A DNA stretch of 64,000 nucleotides from Cochleicola gelatinilyticus (GCF_001637325.1 NZ_LRXL01000026.1:1177812-1241811), one strand, 5' to 3'. Counted from the first letter of the stretch, positions 38,835-47,793 are shown. A program made the numbers and translations. Notes: generated by a model from the letters alone, not told the origin.

Positions 38835-38890
38835 TCGTTTTAAATTATAATTGTTTTTCTATATTTTAGCAACACTAAAAATACTCTATT

Positions 38891-39607
38891 ATGAAACCTA
38901 AAAAGAATCCGAAGGCAGATCTAAGCCGGAGAAGTATGCTGTTCTTTCAGCTTGGGATGATCTTAATGCTATTCTTAGCATGGAGAGCCATCGAATATAA
39001 AACCTACGATCGTTCGCTAGCTACCGATACATTGGAAGTTTCTGATGAATTACTAGAAGAAATTCCAATTACACAGCAAATAACACCACCACCGCCACCG
39101 CCACCGCCACCACCAGCTCCTGAAGTGATCGAGGTAGTAGAAGATGAAGTAGAGGTGGAAGAAACCATTATAGAGTCTACAGAAACCAATCAAGAAGAAG
39201 AGATTGTTGAAGTAGAAGAGATTGTTGAAGCAGTTGAAGAAGAAATTGCTGATGTACCTTTTGCGGTTATTGAAAATGTTCCGGTATATCCTGGATGTGA
39301 AAGTGAGCCAAATAACTCAGCTAAGAAAAAGTGCATGTCTGAAAAAGTTCAGAAATTTGTACAGAAAAAATTTAACACAGAACTTGCTGGAGATCTAGGA
39401 TTAGAGGGAAGACAACGTATCTCTGTTCAATTTAAAATCGATAAAAGTGGAAACATTGTAGATGTAAGAGCACGTGCACCACACCCAAGATTGGAACAAG
39501 AAGCAGTAGATGTTGTGAAAGCACTACCTAAAATGACTCCTGGGAAACAACGTGGAAAAGCAGTTGGTGTATTATATGCACTTCCGATTCTGTTTCAAGT
39601 TGAGTAA
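38891..39607 (+). CDS. TonB-like energy transducer, first copy
   Basis: 238 residues: one membrane helix (about 16-35), a proline run (about 69-78) spanning the periplasm, an acidic segment with repeated EEIVEVEE, and a C-terminal TonB-type domain (about 125-238) with VPVYPGCES, ISVQFKIDKSGNIVDVRA and a final LPKMTPGKQRG. Two cysteines (PGCES and KKCMS) are spaced to allow a disulfide. Likely couples an inner membrane motor to the outer membrane; located next to sprA and remB. Confidence 0.85.
   Translation: MKPKKNPKADLSRRSMLFFQLGMILMLFLAWRAIEYKTYDRSLATDTLEVSDELLEEIPITQQITPPPPPPPPPPAPEVIEVVEDEVEVEETIIESTETNQEEEIVEVEEIVEAVEEEIADVPFAVIENVPVYPGCESEPNNSAKKKCMSEKVQKFVQKKFNTELAGDLGLEGRQRISVQFKIDKSGNIVDVRARAPHPRLEQEAVDVVKALPKMTPGKQRGKAVGVLYALPILFQVE
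39197..39230 (+). repeat. Two-copy 18-base tandem repeat inside the first TonB-like gene
   Basis: GAAGAGATTGTTGAAGTA followed by a second, nearly complete copy GAAGAGATTGTTGAAG. It encodes the duplicated EEIVEV acidic linker and is a likely slippage site that can vary in copy number. Confidence 0.8.
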
Positions 39608-39632
39608 TATTACATCCTAAAAAAATTTTTTT

Positions 39633-39665
39633 AAAACGCCTTCAATTTTGAAGGCGTTTTTTTTT
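39633..39665 (+). terminator. Intrinsic terminator after the first TonB-like gene
   Basis: AAAACGCCTTCAA, loop TT, TTGAAGGCGTTTT followed by more T. A strong stem that separates the first TonB-like gene from the second. Confidence 0.9.
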
Positions 39666-39717
39666 GGCATAGCCCTTGTTATTCATAAGTAGTAGTAACC
39701 CTTAAACACCATGTCTT

Positions 39718-40518
39718 ATGAAACCATCAGCACACGAAAGTAGCAACCACCAAGCAAACGTTCTTTCACCAAGGGAAGAAAAAAAGAAAACCAATATTGT
39801 CTGGAATTCACGATTGTTTTTTCAAATTGGATTAATAATGGGACTTCTAGCTACCTTTTTTATTATGGAAATGGATTTCGAAATTAAAAAGCGTACGTAC
39901 ACAGCCAAAGAGGGAATCACTATTGAAGAACCTGGTGTAGTACGATATACGCTCGAAAAACCAAAGCCAGTTCCTGTTAAAGAAAAGCAAGAAATAAAAC
40001 CAAAACCAAGGAAGAAGGAAGTGGTTCTATCAGAAGTGATTAAAGTAGATCCTACTAACAGTAGTGAAACTGTAGAAACCGATGTTACAACCACAGACCA
40101 ATCTTTAGTAGATACAGACGTGCCTGTAATAAATGCTCCAATAGTTCCGGAAGTATCTGAAAAACCTGGAAATATAATGGGAGTTGAATTCGCACCTGTG
40201 TTTCCAGGTTGTGAATCTGCTGCTACAAATCAAGAAAAGATTGCCTGTATGTCGTCAAAAGTGAGTGCGTTCATTTCTAAAAAATTTGATACTGAAAAGT
40301 TTAGCGGTTTAGATTCGGGGACAAAAAACATCACCGTACAATTCACCATAGACGCTTCGGGGTACGTAACCGATGTAAAAGCAAAAGCCGATAATGCATT
40401 GCTACAAAAAGAAGCAACCCGTGTGGTTGAAAAATTGCCTAAAATGCGACCGGGAAGACAAGGTATAACCAATGTGCCTGTTTTGTATTCGATTCCTATT
40501 CTATTTCGGATCGAATAA
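39718..40518 (+). CDS. TonB-like energy transducer, second copy
   Basis: 266 residues: cytoplasmic N-terminus, membrane helix at about 38-55 (LFFQIGLIMGLLATFFIM), a Pro/Lys linker (KPKPVPVKEKQEIKPKPRKK) and a C-terminal domain (about 155-266) clearly homologous to that of the preceding gene: FAPVFPGCESAA, IACMSSKVSAFISKKFD, ITVQFTIDASGYVTDVKA, LPKMRPGRQG. The same two-cysteine spacing is kept. It arose by tandem duplication. Transcribed separately, judging by terminators on both sides. Confidence 0.85.
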   Translation: MKPSAHESSNHQANVLSPREEKKKTNIVWNSRLFFQIGLIMGLLATFFIMEMDFEIKKRTYTAKEGITIEEPGVVRYTLEKPKPVPVKEKQEIKPKPRKKEVVLSEVIKVDPTNSSETVETDVTTTDQSLVDTDVPVINAPIVPEVSEKPGNIMGVEFAPVFPGCESAATNQEKIACMSSKVSAFISKKFDTEKFSGLDSGTKNITVQFTIDASGYVTDVKAKADNALLQKEATRVVEKLPKMRPGRQGITNVPVLYSIPILFRIE

Positions 40519-40537
40519 ATAAGTATAAATACCTGCG

Positions 40538-40573
40538 AAAAGACATTCATTTCTTCGGAAGTAAATGTCTTTT
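40538..40573 (+). terminator. Intrinsic terminator after the second TonB-like gene, with UUCG loop
   Basis: AAAAGACATT pairs with AATGTCTTTT, and the inner part closes on a TTCG tetraloop (CTTCGGAAG). A T-rich stretch follows. The loop contains one of the recurrent CTTCGGAAG words. Confidence 0.8.
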
Positions 40574-40673
40574 TTATTTGTTTTTCTTCGGAAGGTGATT
40601 GCTATATTTACCTTGATAGGAATGCGTTGTAAAAAAACCGTATCTTTCGTCCTTAAAAAATGCCCTTTGCCCG

Positions 40674-42776
40674 ATGAAGAACTTTCCCTGCCTTCTCTTT
40701 TTACTAGGCTCTTTTGTTGTTTTTGCTCAGAATCCAGTTTCTGAACTGGAAAAATATCCTGTTTTTGAAAGATGTTCAGAAAGCAGTATTAGTGACCTTG
40801 AATATTGTTTTAATTCGACGCTTCAGCAATTTGTTTATTCTAATTTTAAGGTTCCCGAAGTTGTTTCCGAAGAAACGTATTCTGGAAGCCTTACCGTACT
40901 TTTTGAAGTTTCAAAAGAAGGAGCTTTTAAAGTGCTGTATGTCGATGCCTTTTATGATGAATTAAAGGATGAAACAAGACGTGTCTTCGGGTTGCTTCCG
41001 AAGATCACTCCTGCTACGTATAATGGAAATCCTTCGTTTGTACAATTTACAATGCTTGTTTCTATTCCTCTAGTAGCTCCAGGAACGAAACCTATGGTTA
41101 TAGAAGAAGTGAGTGAAACACATTCCGAAGAGAAAAAAGTGGATTCGCTCACAAATGAATATGACTCCCTAGAGAAATTTCCGTACGAAAACGAAGCATA
41201 CTCGAGTAATATAAATATTCCGTTGTCGCACGAACAATATACGAGATTCGACCCTGCTTTGAATCGTGTAGGAATTAATAATCATACGGCTCAAAAGCCA
41301 TACATTTATAGTGAAGTTAATAAATATTATGATTTTGAAGCTGAGAACAAACCCCTTTTAAAAAATAAAACAAGTTGGTTTGGGAGAAAGCTTTGGAACG
41401 AACACATGGTTACTCTTAAAGGAAAAGACTATTGGCTAACATTAGATCCGGGAGTCGACCTTCAAGTTGGTAAAGATACCGATGCTGATATTTCTACCTA
41501 TAATAACACCCGACTGGCATATCTTCAAGGAGGGTTGGGGAAGAACATTAGTTTTTTTGCTGTAGTGTATGAAAGTCAAGGATCTTTTGCGGAATACTTT
41601 AATAGAACTACAAGATCGTTACGGCCCGATGGTGGAAATCCGGGAATCGTACCGGGTCGTGGAATTGCGAAAGAGTTTAAAGGAGACGATTTCGATTATC
41701 CGGTGGCGACGGGACATATTTCTTATTCACCTTCAAAATGGTTTAATGTGCAATTAGGACATGGAAAGAACTTTATTGGCGATGGATACCGCTCCTTATT
41801 AGTAAGTGATAATGCGAGTCCGTATCCTTTCTTTAAGCTGAATACTACTTTCTGGAAATTAAAATACACCAATACTTGGATGTCTCTTCGAGATGTTCGC
41901 CCAGAAGTAACGGAAGATGGTTCGTTTCGCACTAAATTCATCGCAAATCATTACTTAAGTTACAATGTGACGAAACGATTAAATATAGGTCTCTTTGAGT
42001 CTGTGATCTGGCAAAATGATAACGATCGCGGGTTTGACTTCAATTATATTAATCCGGTGATTTTTTACCGCGCCATAGAATTCTCAACAGGATCGCGTGG
42101 TGGAAATGCATTAATTGGTTTGAGTGCGAAATATAAATTTACCGATCAAGTGAATGCGTACGGACAATTAATCATCGATGAATTTTCTTCTGTTAATGTC
42201 TTTAACGGTGATGGAAGCTATAAAAATAAAACGGGTTACCAGATCGGACTTAAATATTACGACGCATTTAAAGTGAAAGGGCTTTACTTACAAGGTGAAT
42301 ACAATCGCGTGAGACCCTATACCTATTCGCATAATACTATTGTGCTGAATTACGGACATAACAATCAGTCGCTTGCGCACACCTTAGGAGCTAATTTTTC
42401 TGAATTTATTGCCATCGCACGATACAATCGAGGAAGGGTTTTTGGTGACTTGAAACTGATCTTCGCAAAACGTGGGTTCGAGTTTAATAATGATAAAGAC
42501 GACTTTTTCTACGGAGCAGATATTTATGGGGATGAAGATAATAGAGTGAGAGATCTTGGTAATGAAGTAGCTCAAGGAAATACGACCGATTTCTTTCACG
42601 CAGAAATTGAAGCGGGGTATTTAATTAATCCGGCAACAAATTTAAAGATTTACGGAAGTCTTATTGTTCGAGATTTTAAACCAGAATCTTTTACCGTAGA
42701 AAATTTTAAAGACAATACTACTTGGTTTAATTTAGGGATTCGTACCGATCTTTTTAACTGGTATTACGATTTTTAA
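40674..42776 (+). CDS. remB: Gliding motility-associated outer membrane protein RemB-like
   Basis: 700 residues with a signal peptide (ends near VVFAQNP). Residues about 20-140 repeat the TonB-like two-cysteine domain of the two preceding genes in shorter form (YPVFERCSES, LEYCFNSTL, LLPKITPATYNG). The remainder resembles an outer-membrane barrel with WNEHMVTLKGKDYWLTLDPG and alternating aromatic strands. Gene order sprA-gcvH-vanZ-tonB-remB agrees with the arrangement I recall from Flavobacterium johnsoniae, where remB mutants are impaired in gliding adhesion. The name rests on that order and length. Confidence 0.78.
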   Translation: MKNFPCLLFLLGSFVVFAQNPVSELEKYPVFERCSESSISDLEYCFNSTLQQFVYSNFKVPEVVSEETYSGSLTVLFEVSKEGAFKVLYVDAFYDELKDETRRVFGLLPKITPATYNGNPSFVQFTMLVSIPLVAPGTKPMVIEEVSETHSEEKKVDSLTNEYDSLEKFPYENEAYSSNINIPLSHEQYTRFDPALNRVGINNHTAQKPYIYSEVNKYYDFEAENKPLLKNKTSWFGRKLWNEHMVTLKGKDYWLTLDPGVDLQVGKDTDADISTYNNTRLAYLQGGLGKNISFFAVVYESQGSFAEYFNRTTRSLRPDGGNPGIVPGRGIAKEFKGDDFDYPVATGHISYSPSKWFNVQLGHGKNFIGDGYRSLLVSDNASPYPFFKLNTTFWKLKYTNTWMSLRDVRPEVTEDGSFRTKFIANHYLSYNVTKRLNIGLFESVIWQNDNDRGFDFNYINPVIFYRAIEFSTGSRGGNALIGLSAKYKFTDQVNAYGQLIIDEFSSVNVFNGDGSYKNKTGYQIGLKYYDAFKVKGLYLQGEYNRVRPYTYSHNTIVLNYGHNNQSLAHTLGANFSEFIAIARYNRGRVFGDLKLIFAKRGFEFNNDKDDFFYGADIYGDEDNRVRDLGNEVAQGNTTDFFHAEIEAGYLINPATNLKIYGSLIVRDFKPESFTVENFKDNTTWFNLGIRTDLFNWYYDF

Positions 42777-42786
42777 AGAATGTGTG

Positions 42787-43668
42787 TTAGTTCGCAATCT
42801 CGTTATAAATAACCTTTATTATTTTTTCGGTAGAAATAAATCCGTTGCCATACTCTTTTGCATCAAACTCAGCTGTAAGATCTTTCATGGCTAAAACCTC
42901 TTCTTCTGAAGCTCCAATTTCTACCGCTTCTGCAATTCTCGTTTTAATAGTTTCGAGCATATTCGCTGAAAACTGTACATCTGCCAACGTACCCGGGTCT
43001 CCATGTCCAGGAATAATCTTTGTGTCTTCATTACCGACCATAGCGATCTTTTTAAGAGCAGCAATGTATCCAGAAACACTCCCGCCATTATTGGTGTCTA
43101 TATAGGGATACTTGCCGTTAAAGAAGACATCTCCAGTATGAATAACGTTGTTTTTGGTAAAATATACCACGGCATCACCATCGGTATGTGCGTTGTGTAC
43201 ATGGAATATAAAAATTTTATCTCCATTGTAATGAAACGTAATGTCTTCGGAAAAAGTAACAATTGGAAGCCCTTCTGAAGCTGTCTTTTCTGAAGCTTCT
43301 AAACGTTTTCGTACATTCTCTTGAGAAAAAATAGTCGTTCCCGTTTTTGCCATTTCAGTATTTCCTCCCGTATGATCTCCATGATGATGTGTGTTTAATA
43401 AAAATTCGACTGGTTGGGAGCTAATACTTTTAATAACCTCCATAACGCTGGGAATTCCTTCAGAAAACTGATCGTCTATCATAAAAACGCCATCGTCTCC
43501 AACGCTGAGCCCGATGTTACCTCCCTTATCTTGATACATAAAGATCGTTTCAGTAATAGGGATTAAATTAAATTCATTTTTTTCAGAAGGAATAGGCTGA
43601 GAAAAACTTGAAATAGTGCTACAGGTAACTACAATTAGAAAAGTAATTAAAGAGTATATGTGATTCAT
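42787..43668 (-). CDS. Secreted metallo-beta-lactamase-fold hydrolase
   Basis: 293 residues with a signal peptide ending near ISSFSQP. The zinc motif is NTHHHGDHTGG (H94-H99), with a third histidine in HVHNAHTDGD and a fourth in IIPGHGDPG. All metal ligands of the fold are intact. The family includes B3-type lactamases, quinoprotein relay hydrolases and other hydrolases, so the substrate cannot be assigned. It is convergent with remB and is not clearly part of an operon. Confidence 0.88.
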   Translation of the reverse strand: MNHIYSLITFLIVVTCSTISSFSQPIPSEKNEFNLIPITETIFMYQDKGGNIGLSVGDDGVFMIDDQFSEGIPSVMEVIKSISSQPVEFLLNTHHHGDHTGGNTEMAKTGTTIFSQENVRKRLEASEKTASEGLPIVTFSEDITFHYNGDKIFIFHVHNAHTDGDAVVYFTKNNVIHTGDVFFNGKYPYIDTNNGGSVSGYIAALKKIAMVGNEDTKIIPGHGDPGTLADVQFSANMLETIKTRIAEAVEIGASEEEVLAMKDLTAEFDAKEYGNGFISTEKIIKVIYNEIAN

Positions 43669-43730
43669 AATTAAGAATATTTAGTTTAATAAAGATACAG
43701 AAATTAAACAGGAAGATTGTGTAATATATA

Positions 43731-43761
43731 TTGTGCAAAAAAGGGAGGAAACGTATCTTTG
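43731..43761 (+). promoter_or_regulatory. Bacteroidota-type promoter for the heme O synthase gene
   Basis: TTG (43731-43733), 20 bases, TATCTTTG (43754-43761) followed by CACCC. A close match to the consensus. Transcription would start near 43768, leaving a leader of about 60 bases. Confidence 0.55.
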
Positions 43762-43829
43762 CACCCTCAAATAGAAAGCAGTAACGAGTGTAACTAACTG
43801 TTTTTTAAATTGAATAAAAAAAAACGAGT

Positions 43830-44723
43830 TTGTCCACAATCCAAACACCACCTATACAGACCTCCTTAGTTCGTAATTTTACCGATATTACGAAGATGCG
43901 CCTTTCGGTAAGTGTTGTTTTTTCTTCTGTTGCTGGATATTTATTGGGTGCTGAAACGATCGACTTTTATATTTTATTTCTTCTGTGCGTGGGAGGGTAT
44001 TGTATGGTAGGAGCCTCCAATGTCTACAACCAAATTATTGAACGAGATCTGGACGCCTTAATGGATCGAACGAAAGATCGGCCTATTCCTGCAGGTCGTA
44101 TGAGTGTTCGTTCGGCTTTTGTGGTAGCTAGTATCTTAACTGTTATTGGACTTGCAGTACTCTATAGTATTAATCCACAAACTGCGATGTTTGGTGCGAT
44201 ATCTATTTTTATGTACGTTAGTTTGTATACGCCCTTAAAGACCCGCACTCCACTTTCGGTTTTTGTGGGAGCTTTTCCGGGAGCGATTCCTTTTATGTTG
44301 GGGTGGGTTGCTGCTACTAACGATTTTGGTATTGAGCCAGGAACGTTATTTATGATACAGTTTTTTTGGCAGTTTCCACACTTTTGGGCGATTGGTTGGT
44401 TTTTGTTTGAAGATTATAAAAAAGGAGGTTTTTTTATGTTGCCCAATGGAAAACGTAATAAAGGCACCGCAATTCAAGTAGTGTTATACACTATATGGAC
44501 AGTTTTATGTTCATTAATACCAGTTTTAGGAGTTACAGGAAGGTTGTATTTAACACCAGTGTCGGGAGTAATTATTGGACTCTTGGGAGTGGGATTATTG
44601 TATTATGCCATTCGGTTATATAAAGAACAAACCGATAAAGCTGCGAAACAATTAATGCTCGCAAGTGTAAGTTATATAACACTCTTACAGGTGATATACG
44701 TTATCGATAAATTTGTAAGATAG
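43830..44723 (+). CDS. ctaB: Protoheme IX farnesyltransferase (heme O synthase)
   Basis: 297 residues, UbiA family, about eight membrane helices. The prenyl-binding motif is NVYNQIIERDLDALMDRTKD, with the second motif around YTPLKTRTPLSVFVGAFPGA. TTG at 43830 was chosen as start because the first ATG, inside TKMRLSVSV, would remove the first conserved residues. It makes heme O, precursor of heme A for the oxidase. It heads the cluster with oxidase subunits III and IV. Confidence 0.94.
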   Translation: MSTIQTPPIQTSLVRNFTDITKMRLSVSVVFSSVAGYLLGAETIDFYILFLLCVGGYCMVGASNVYNQIIERDLDALMDRTKDRPIPAGRMSVRSAFVVASILTVIGLAVLYSINPQTAMFGAISIFMYVSLYTPLKTRTPLSVFVGAFPGAIPFMLGWVAATNDFGIEPGTLFMIQFFWQFPHFWAIGWFLFEDYKKGGFFMLPNGKRNKGTAIQVVLYTIWTVLCSLIPVLGVTGRLYLTPVSGVIIGLLGVGLLYYAIRLYKEQTDKAAKQLMLASVSYITLLQVIYVIDKFVR

Positions 44724-44925
44724 ATACCTTCTGAAGTATTCGTGTTCAATGTGTGAAAAATTTTCAGAAGAAAAAATACGTGTTAAGACAGGAGCAAGAG
44801 TTTTTAAAAATTTAGAGAATCCTTTTAATGACAGGGTTTAGTTTGTAGAATACTAAGGAGTAGTGCACTTCTTTTTAAGATAGAAACATAATTTTAAAAT
44901 AGAAGTATAAAATTATAGAAGTAAC

Positions 44926-45513
44926 ATGAGCATGGATTATACGCAAGGAAGTGAGGAGTTAAAGAATAACCGGGCAAAAAAAATGATGCTTTGGTTTGGT
45001 ATGATAAGTTTAGGGATGAGCTTCGCTGGTCTTACCAGTGCGTATGTTGTAAGTAAAGAACGTCCCGATTGGTTGACCGATTTTGAAATTCCACAGGCAT
45101 TTTATATTAGTTTAGTAGTGATATTACTTAGTAGTGTAACTATCCACTTGGCTAAAGGTTCGGTTAAAAAAGGAACTAATAAGATGGGGATGTGGCTTCT
45201 AATTGCTACTTTGTTGCTAGGAATTGCTTTTGTGTATTTTCAATTTGAAGGGTTTTCTCAGATTATTGAAAATGGATATTATTTCACTGGAAGTGAAAGC
45301 ACGATTACGACCTCATTTATTTATTTGGTAGTATTAATGCACTTAGCGCACATTGCAGCAGGGCTTATCTGCCTTTTAGTTGTAATTTATAATCATTATA
45401 AACAAAAGTATAAAAACGGTAAAACCCTTGGAATTGAACTAGCTGCGACTTTTTGGCACTTTGTTGATATACTGTGGATTTACCTGTTTTTGTTTTTCTA
45501 TTTTGTGAGATAA
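44926..45513 (+). CDS. Cytochrome c oxidase subunit III, first copy
   Basis: 195 residues, about five membrane helices. Typical subunit III features are KMMLWFGMISLGMSFAGL at the start and FWHFVDILWIYLFLFFYF at the end; the internal VLMHLAHIAAGLI is the conserved HxxH region. It stabilises subunit I and proton uptake. The gene is followed 45 bases later by a second, longer subunit III gene. A probable internal promoter lies between the two. Confidence 0.93.
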   Translation: MSMDYTQGSEELKNNRAKKMMLWFGMISLGMSFAGLTSAYVVSKERPDWLTDFEIPQAFYISLVVILLSSVTIHLAKGSVKKGTNKMGMWLLIATLLLGIAFVYFQFEGFSQIIENGYYFTGSESTITTSFIYLVVLMHLAHIAAGLICLLVVIYNHYKQKYKNGKTLGIELAATFWHFVDILWIYLFLFFYFVR

Positions 45514-45531
45514 AAAAATACCGTATTTTTG
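45503..45531 (+). promoter_or_regulatory. Candidate promoter between the two subunit III genes
   Basis: TTG (45503-45505), 18 bases, TATTTTTG (45524-45531). It overlaps the end of the first subunit III gene. This could give independent expression of the second copy. Confidence 0.45.
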
Positions 45532-45558
45532 AACCTTAAATAAAACCTAATTCTTTGT

Positions 45559-46539
45559 ATGGAAGCTACTGTTGCTAAAACAGGTACCGAAGGAAAGACC
45601 TGGGGTGGTGGAAACCAGCCGTTAAGAGCCAGTTATGGTAAAATGATGATGTGGTTTTTCATCGTTTCTGATGCCTTAACTTTTTCTGGATTTCTTGCCT
45701 CTTATGGATTTTCAAGATTTAAATTCGTTGACGCCTGGCCAATTGCCGATGAAGTGTTTACTCACTTTCCCTTTTTACATGGAGTAGATGCTCCTATGTA
45801 TTATGTGGCATTCATGACCTTTATACTTATTTTCTCTTCTGTAACTATGGTGTTAGCTGTAGATGCAGGACATAAAATGCAACAGAATAAAGTAATTATC
45901 TATATGTTTCTTACCATTATTGGAGGAGCGGTTTTTGTTGGTTCTCAAGCTTGGGAGTGGGCAACTTTTATAAAAGGTGATTATGGTGCGGTTGAAACAA
46001 AAGGTGGACGTATTCTTCAATTTTTAGATACCGAAGGAGAACGTGTAGCGATTGCAGATTTTGCAACTAATATTCCTACTTCTAGAGATGCTCATGTTGC
46101 TAAGAATGGTGTTTGGTATGAAGCTGAAGATACACAAAGCTCTTTTTCAGTAGAGGAAATTAAGGCGGGATTTTTAGCAAACGATAATTTATTGGTTAGA
46201 ACCCAATATAAAGATGAAAACGGTCATCAAATCGTACTTTCGAGAGAAGAGTCGGTTCAGAAAATTATTAACGAATCAGCGTTCGTAGTTGAAGGAGCGA
46301 ACTTAAAGCATAACGAATATGGACATCCGTTATTTGCAGATTTCTTTTTCTTTATCACAGGATTCCACGGTTTTCACGTATTCTCGGGAGTTCTAATTAA
46401 TATTATAATTTTCTTTAACGTGGTAATAGGGACATACGAACGTAGAGGTAGCTACGAAATGGTAGAGAAAGTAGGTCTTTATTGGCACTTTGTCGATTTA
46501 GTTTGGGTATTTGTATTTACCTTCTTTTATCTTGTATAA
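45559..46539 (+). CDS. Cytochrome c oxidase subunit III, second copy with large soluble insertion
   Basis: 326 residues. The membrane core matches the first copy (MMMWFFIVSDALTFSGFLAS at the start, YWHFVDLVWVFVFTFFYLV at the end). Between helices, about residues 140-250, it carries a soluble charged insertion not present in the first copy, then resumes with FFITGFHGFHVFSG. The two adjacent paralogues may form two distinct positions in the oxidase, or one subunit split by duplication. The function of the insertion is unknown. Confidence 0.92.
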   Translation: MEATVAKTGTEGKTWGGGNQPLRASYGKMMMWFFIVSDALTFSGFLASYGFSRFKFVDAWPIADEVFTHFPFLHGVDAPMYYVAFMTFILIFSSVTMVLAVDAGHKMQQNKVIIYMFLTIIGGAVFVGSQAWEWATFIKGDYGAVETKGGRILQFLDTEGERVAIADFATNIPTSRDAHVAKNGVWYEAEDTQSSFSVEEIKAGFLANDNLLVRTQYKDENGHQIVLSREESVQKIINESAFVVEGANLKHNEYGHPLFADFFFFITGFHGFHVFSGVLINIIIFFNVVIGTYERRGSYEMVEKVGLYWHFVDLVWVFVFTFFYLV

Positions 46540-46561
46540 GCAAAACAGTATTTAGAACATC

Positions 46562-46945
46562 ATGGCACACGATCATAATTTAGCGATATTTAGAGGTACA
46601 CTTAAATTTAAAAGTAACGTAGCAAAAATTTGGGGGGTATTTGTTTTTCTTTCCATTGTAACTATTATTGAGGTTGCACTAGGAATTGTTAAACCAGCAT
46701 TCCTTATGGATCAAACCTTTTTAGCAATGAAATTGCTAAACTGGATCTTTATTATTTTAACATTGGTAAAGGCCTATTATATTACTTGGGACTTTATGCA
46801 CATGCGAGATGAGAAATCTTCTTTACGACGCTCTGTGGTTTGGACAGCAATCTTCTTAATATGCTATTTAGTTCTTATTCTTCTTATTGAAGGGGACTAT
46901 ATTTATGAGGTATATAGAAACAACTATATAAAATTTAATTTTTAA
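46562..46945 (+). CDS. Cytochrome c oxidase subunit IV
   Basis: 127 residues with three membrane helices (VFVFLSIVTIIEVALGIV, LLNWIFIILTLVKAYYITW, VVWTAIFLICYLVLILLIEG). Matches prokaryotic COX IV. Starts His-Asp-His (MAHDHNLAIF). Last gene of the subunit III/IV operon, followed by a terminator. Confidence 0.9.
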   Translation: MAHDHNLAIFRGTLKFKSNVAKIWGVFVFLSIVTIIEVALGIVKPAFLMDQTFLAMKLLNWIFIILTLVKAYYITWDFMHMRDEKSSLRRSVVWTAIFLICYLVLILLIEGDYIYEVYRNNYIKFNF

Positions 46946-46966
46946 GCAAAATTTGAAATAAGTAAG

Positions 46967-46988
46967 CCCTCCTAGTGAGGGTTTTTTT
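46967..46988 (+). terminator. Intrinsic terminator after oxidase subunit IV
   Basis: CCCTC, loop CTAGT, GAGGG followed by seven T. A short but GC-rich stem. Confidence 0.85.
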
Positions 46989-47071
46989 ATGCGTGTAAGT
47001 GAATAGAAATCTCTCTTCAAAAGAGCGTATACTACGGGATACTTTATATTATAAAATTTAACGCTCAAACA

Positions 47072-47102
47072 TTGCTTTTCCTTGCAGCCTCACTTATTTT
47101 TG
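47072..47102 (+). promoter_or_regulatory. Bacteroidota-type promoter for the SCO assembly group
   Basis: TTG (47072-47074), 20 bases, TATTTTTG (47095-47102), followed by C. Good match and spacing; the first start codon is 22 bases further. Confidence 0.55.
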
Positions 47103-47124
47103 CATTTAAATTGAAGCCTTCGTT

Positions 47125-47772
47125 ATGAAAAAATATCTGGTGCTTGGTGTACTGTTTCTGCTTCCTATTACAGCATATATTTTTTTTGCTTCTGGAGTGA
47201 ACAACTTTGCAAAACTACCTGTTGTTACAGCGAATGTTTCTGAAATTACTTCTTTTCAGACTTCCGAAGGCAATAAAGTGCAGTTAAAAAATAACATTAC
47301 TGTCCTAGGTTTCTTCGGAAAAGACCTTCTGGCTAATAAAGCATATGCCTTTAATTTAGCTCATAAAATCTACGTGAAAAATCATCAATTCGAAGATTTT
47401 CAATTTGTAATTTTGTTGCCTGAAGGAAGCCAAGCTCAAGCAAAAGAATTAAAAGAAAAGTTAAGTGAAATTGAAAGTATGGATCGTTGGAAATTTGCTT
47501 TCGGTACTTCTGAAGAAATTGAAAAAACATTTAACTCGTTAGACACTAAGTATTCTTTAGACAACAATACTGCATCACCATTTGTATTTATTATCGACAA
47601 AGATCGCAATCTCCGCGGACGTAGCGACGATGAAGATGACGGGACACTCTATGGGTTCGATTCTAGAGATATTGCAGAAATTAATAATAAAATGACCGAC
47701 GACATTAAAGTAGTGCTAGCCGAATATAGGCTGGCATTAAAGAAGAATAACAATGCAAGAAGAAAAATCTAA
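47125..47772 (+). CDS. Cysteine-free thioredoxin-like membrane-anchored protein
   Basis: 215 residues with an N-terminal membrane anchor (YLVLGVLFLLPITAYIFFAS). The rest resembles a thioredoxin fold: VTANVSEITSFQT, then NNITVLGFFGKDLLANK where the CxxxC loop of SCO would be expected, and a late SPFVFIIDKDRNLRGRSDD. There is no cysteine anywhere, so it cannot act by copper-thiol or redox chemistry. It is 21 bases upstream of SCO. Likely a degenerate SCO relative with a scaffold role in oxidase assembly; inference. Confidence 0.75.
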   Translation: MKKYLVLGVLFLLPITAYIFFASGVNNFAKLPVVTANVSEITSFQTSEGNKVQLKNNITVLGFFGKDLLANKAYAFNLAHKIYVKNHQFEDFQFVILLPEGSQAQAKELKEKLSEIESMDRWKFAFGTSEEIEKTFNSLDTKYSLDNNTASPFVFIIDKDRNLRGRSDDEDDGTLYGFDSRDIAEINNKMTDDIKVVLAEYRLALKKNNNARRKI

Positions 47773-47793
47773 CTCTTCAAGTAACTAGGTACA

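Noticed and set aside
39089..39118. CCACCG repeats as possible simple-sequence phase-variation site
   Set aside because: They encode the proline arm of the TonB-like protein; the unit is three bases, so copy changes would keep the frame and are not a switch.
44728..44770. Inverted repeat CTTCTGAA/TTCAGAAG between the heme O synthase and subunit III genes
   Set aside because: The 27-base loop and absence of a T-tract make a terminator unlikely; may be chance.
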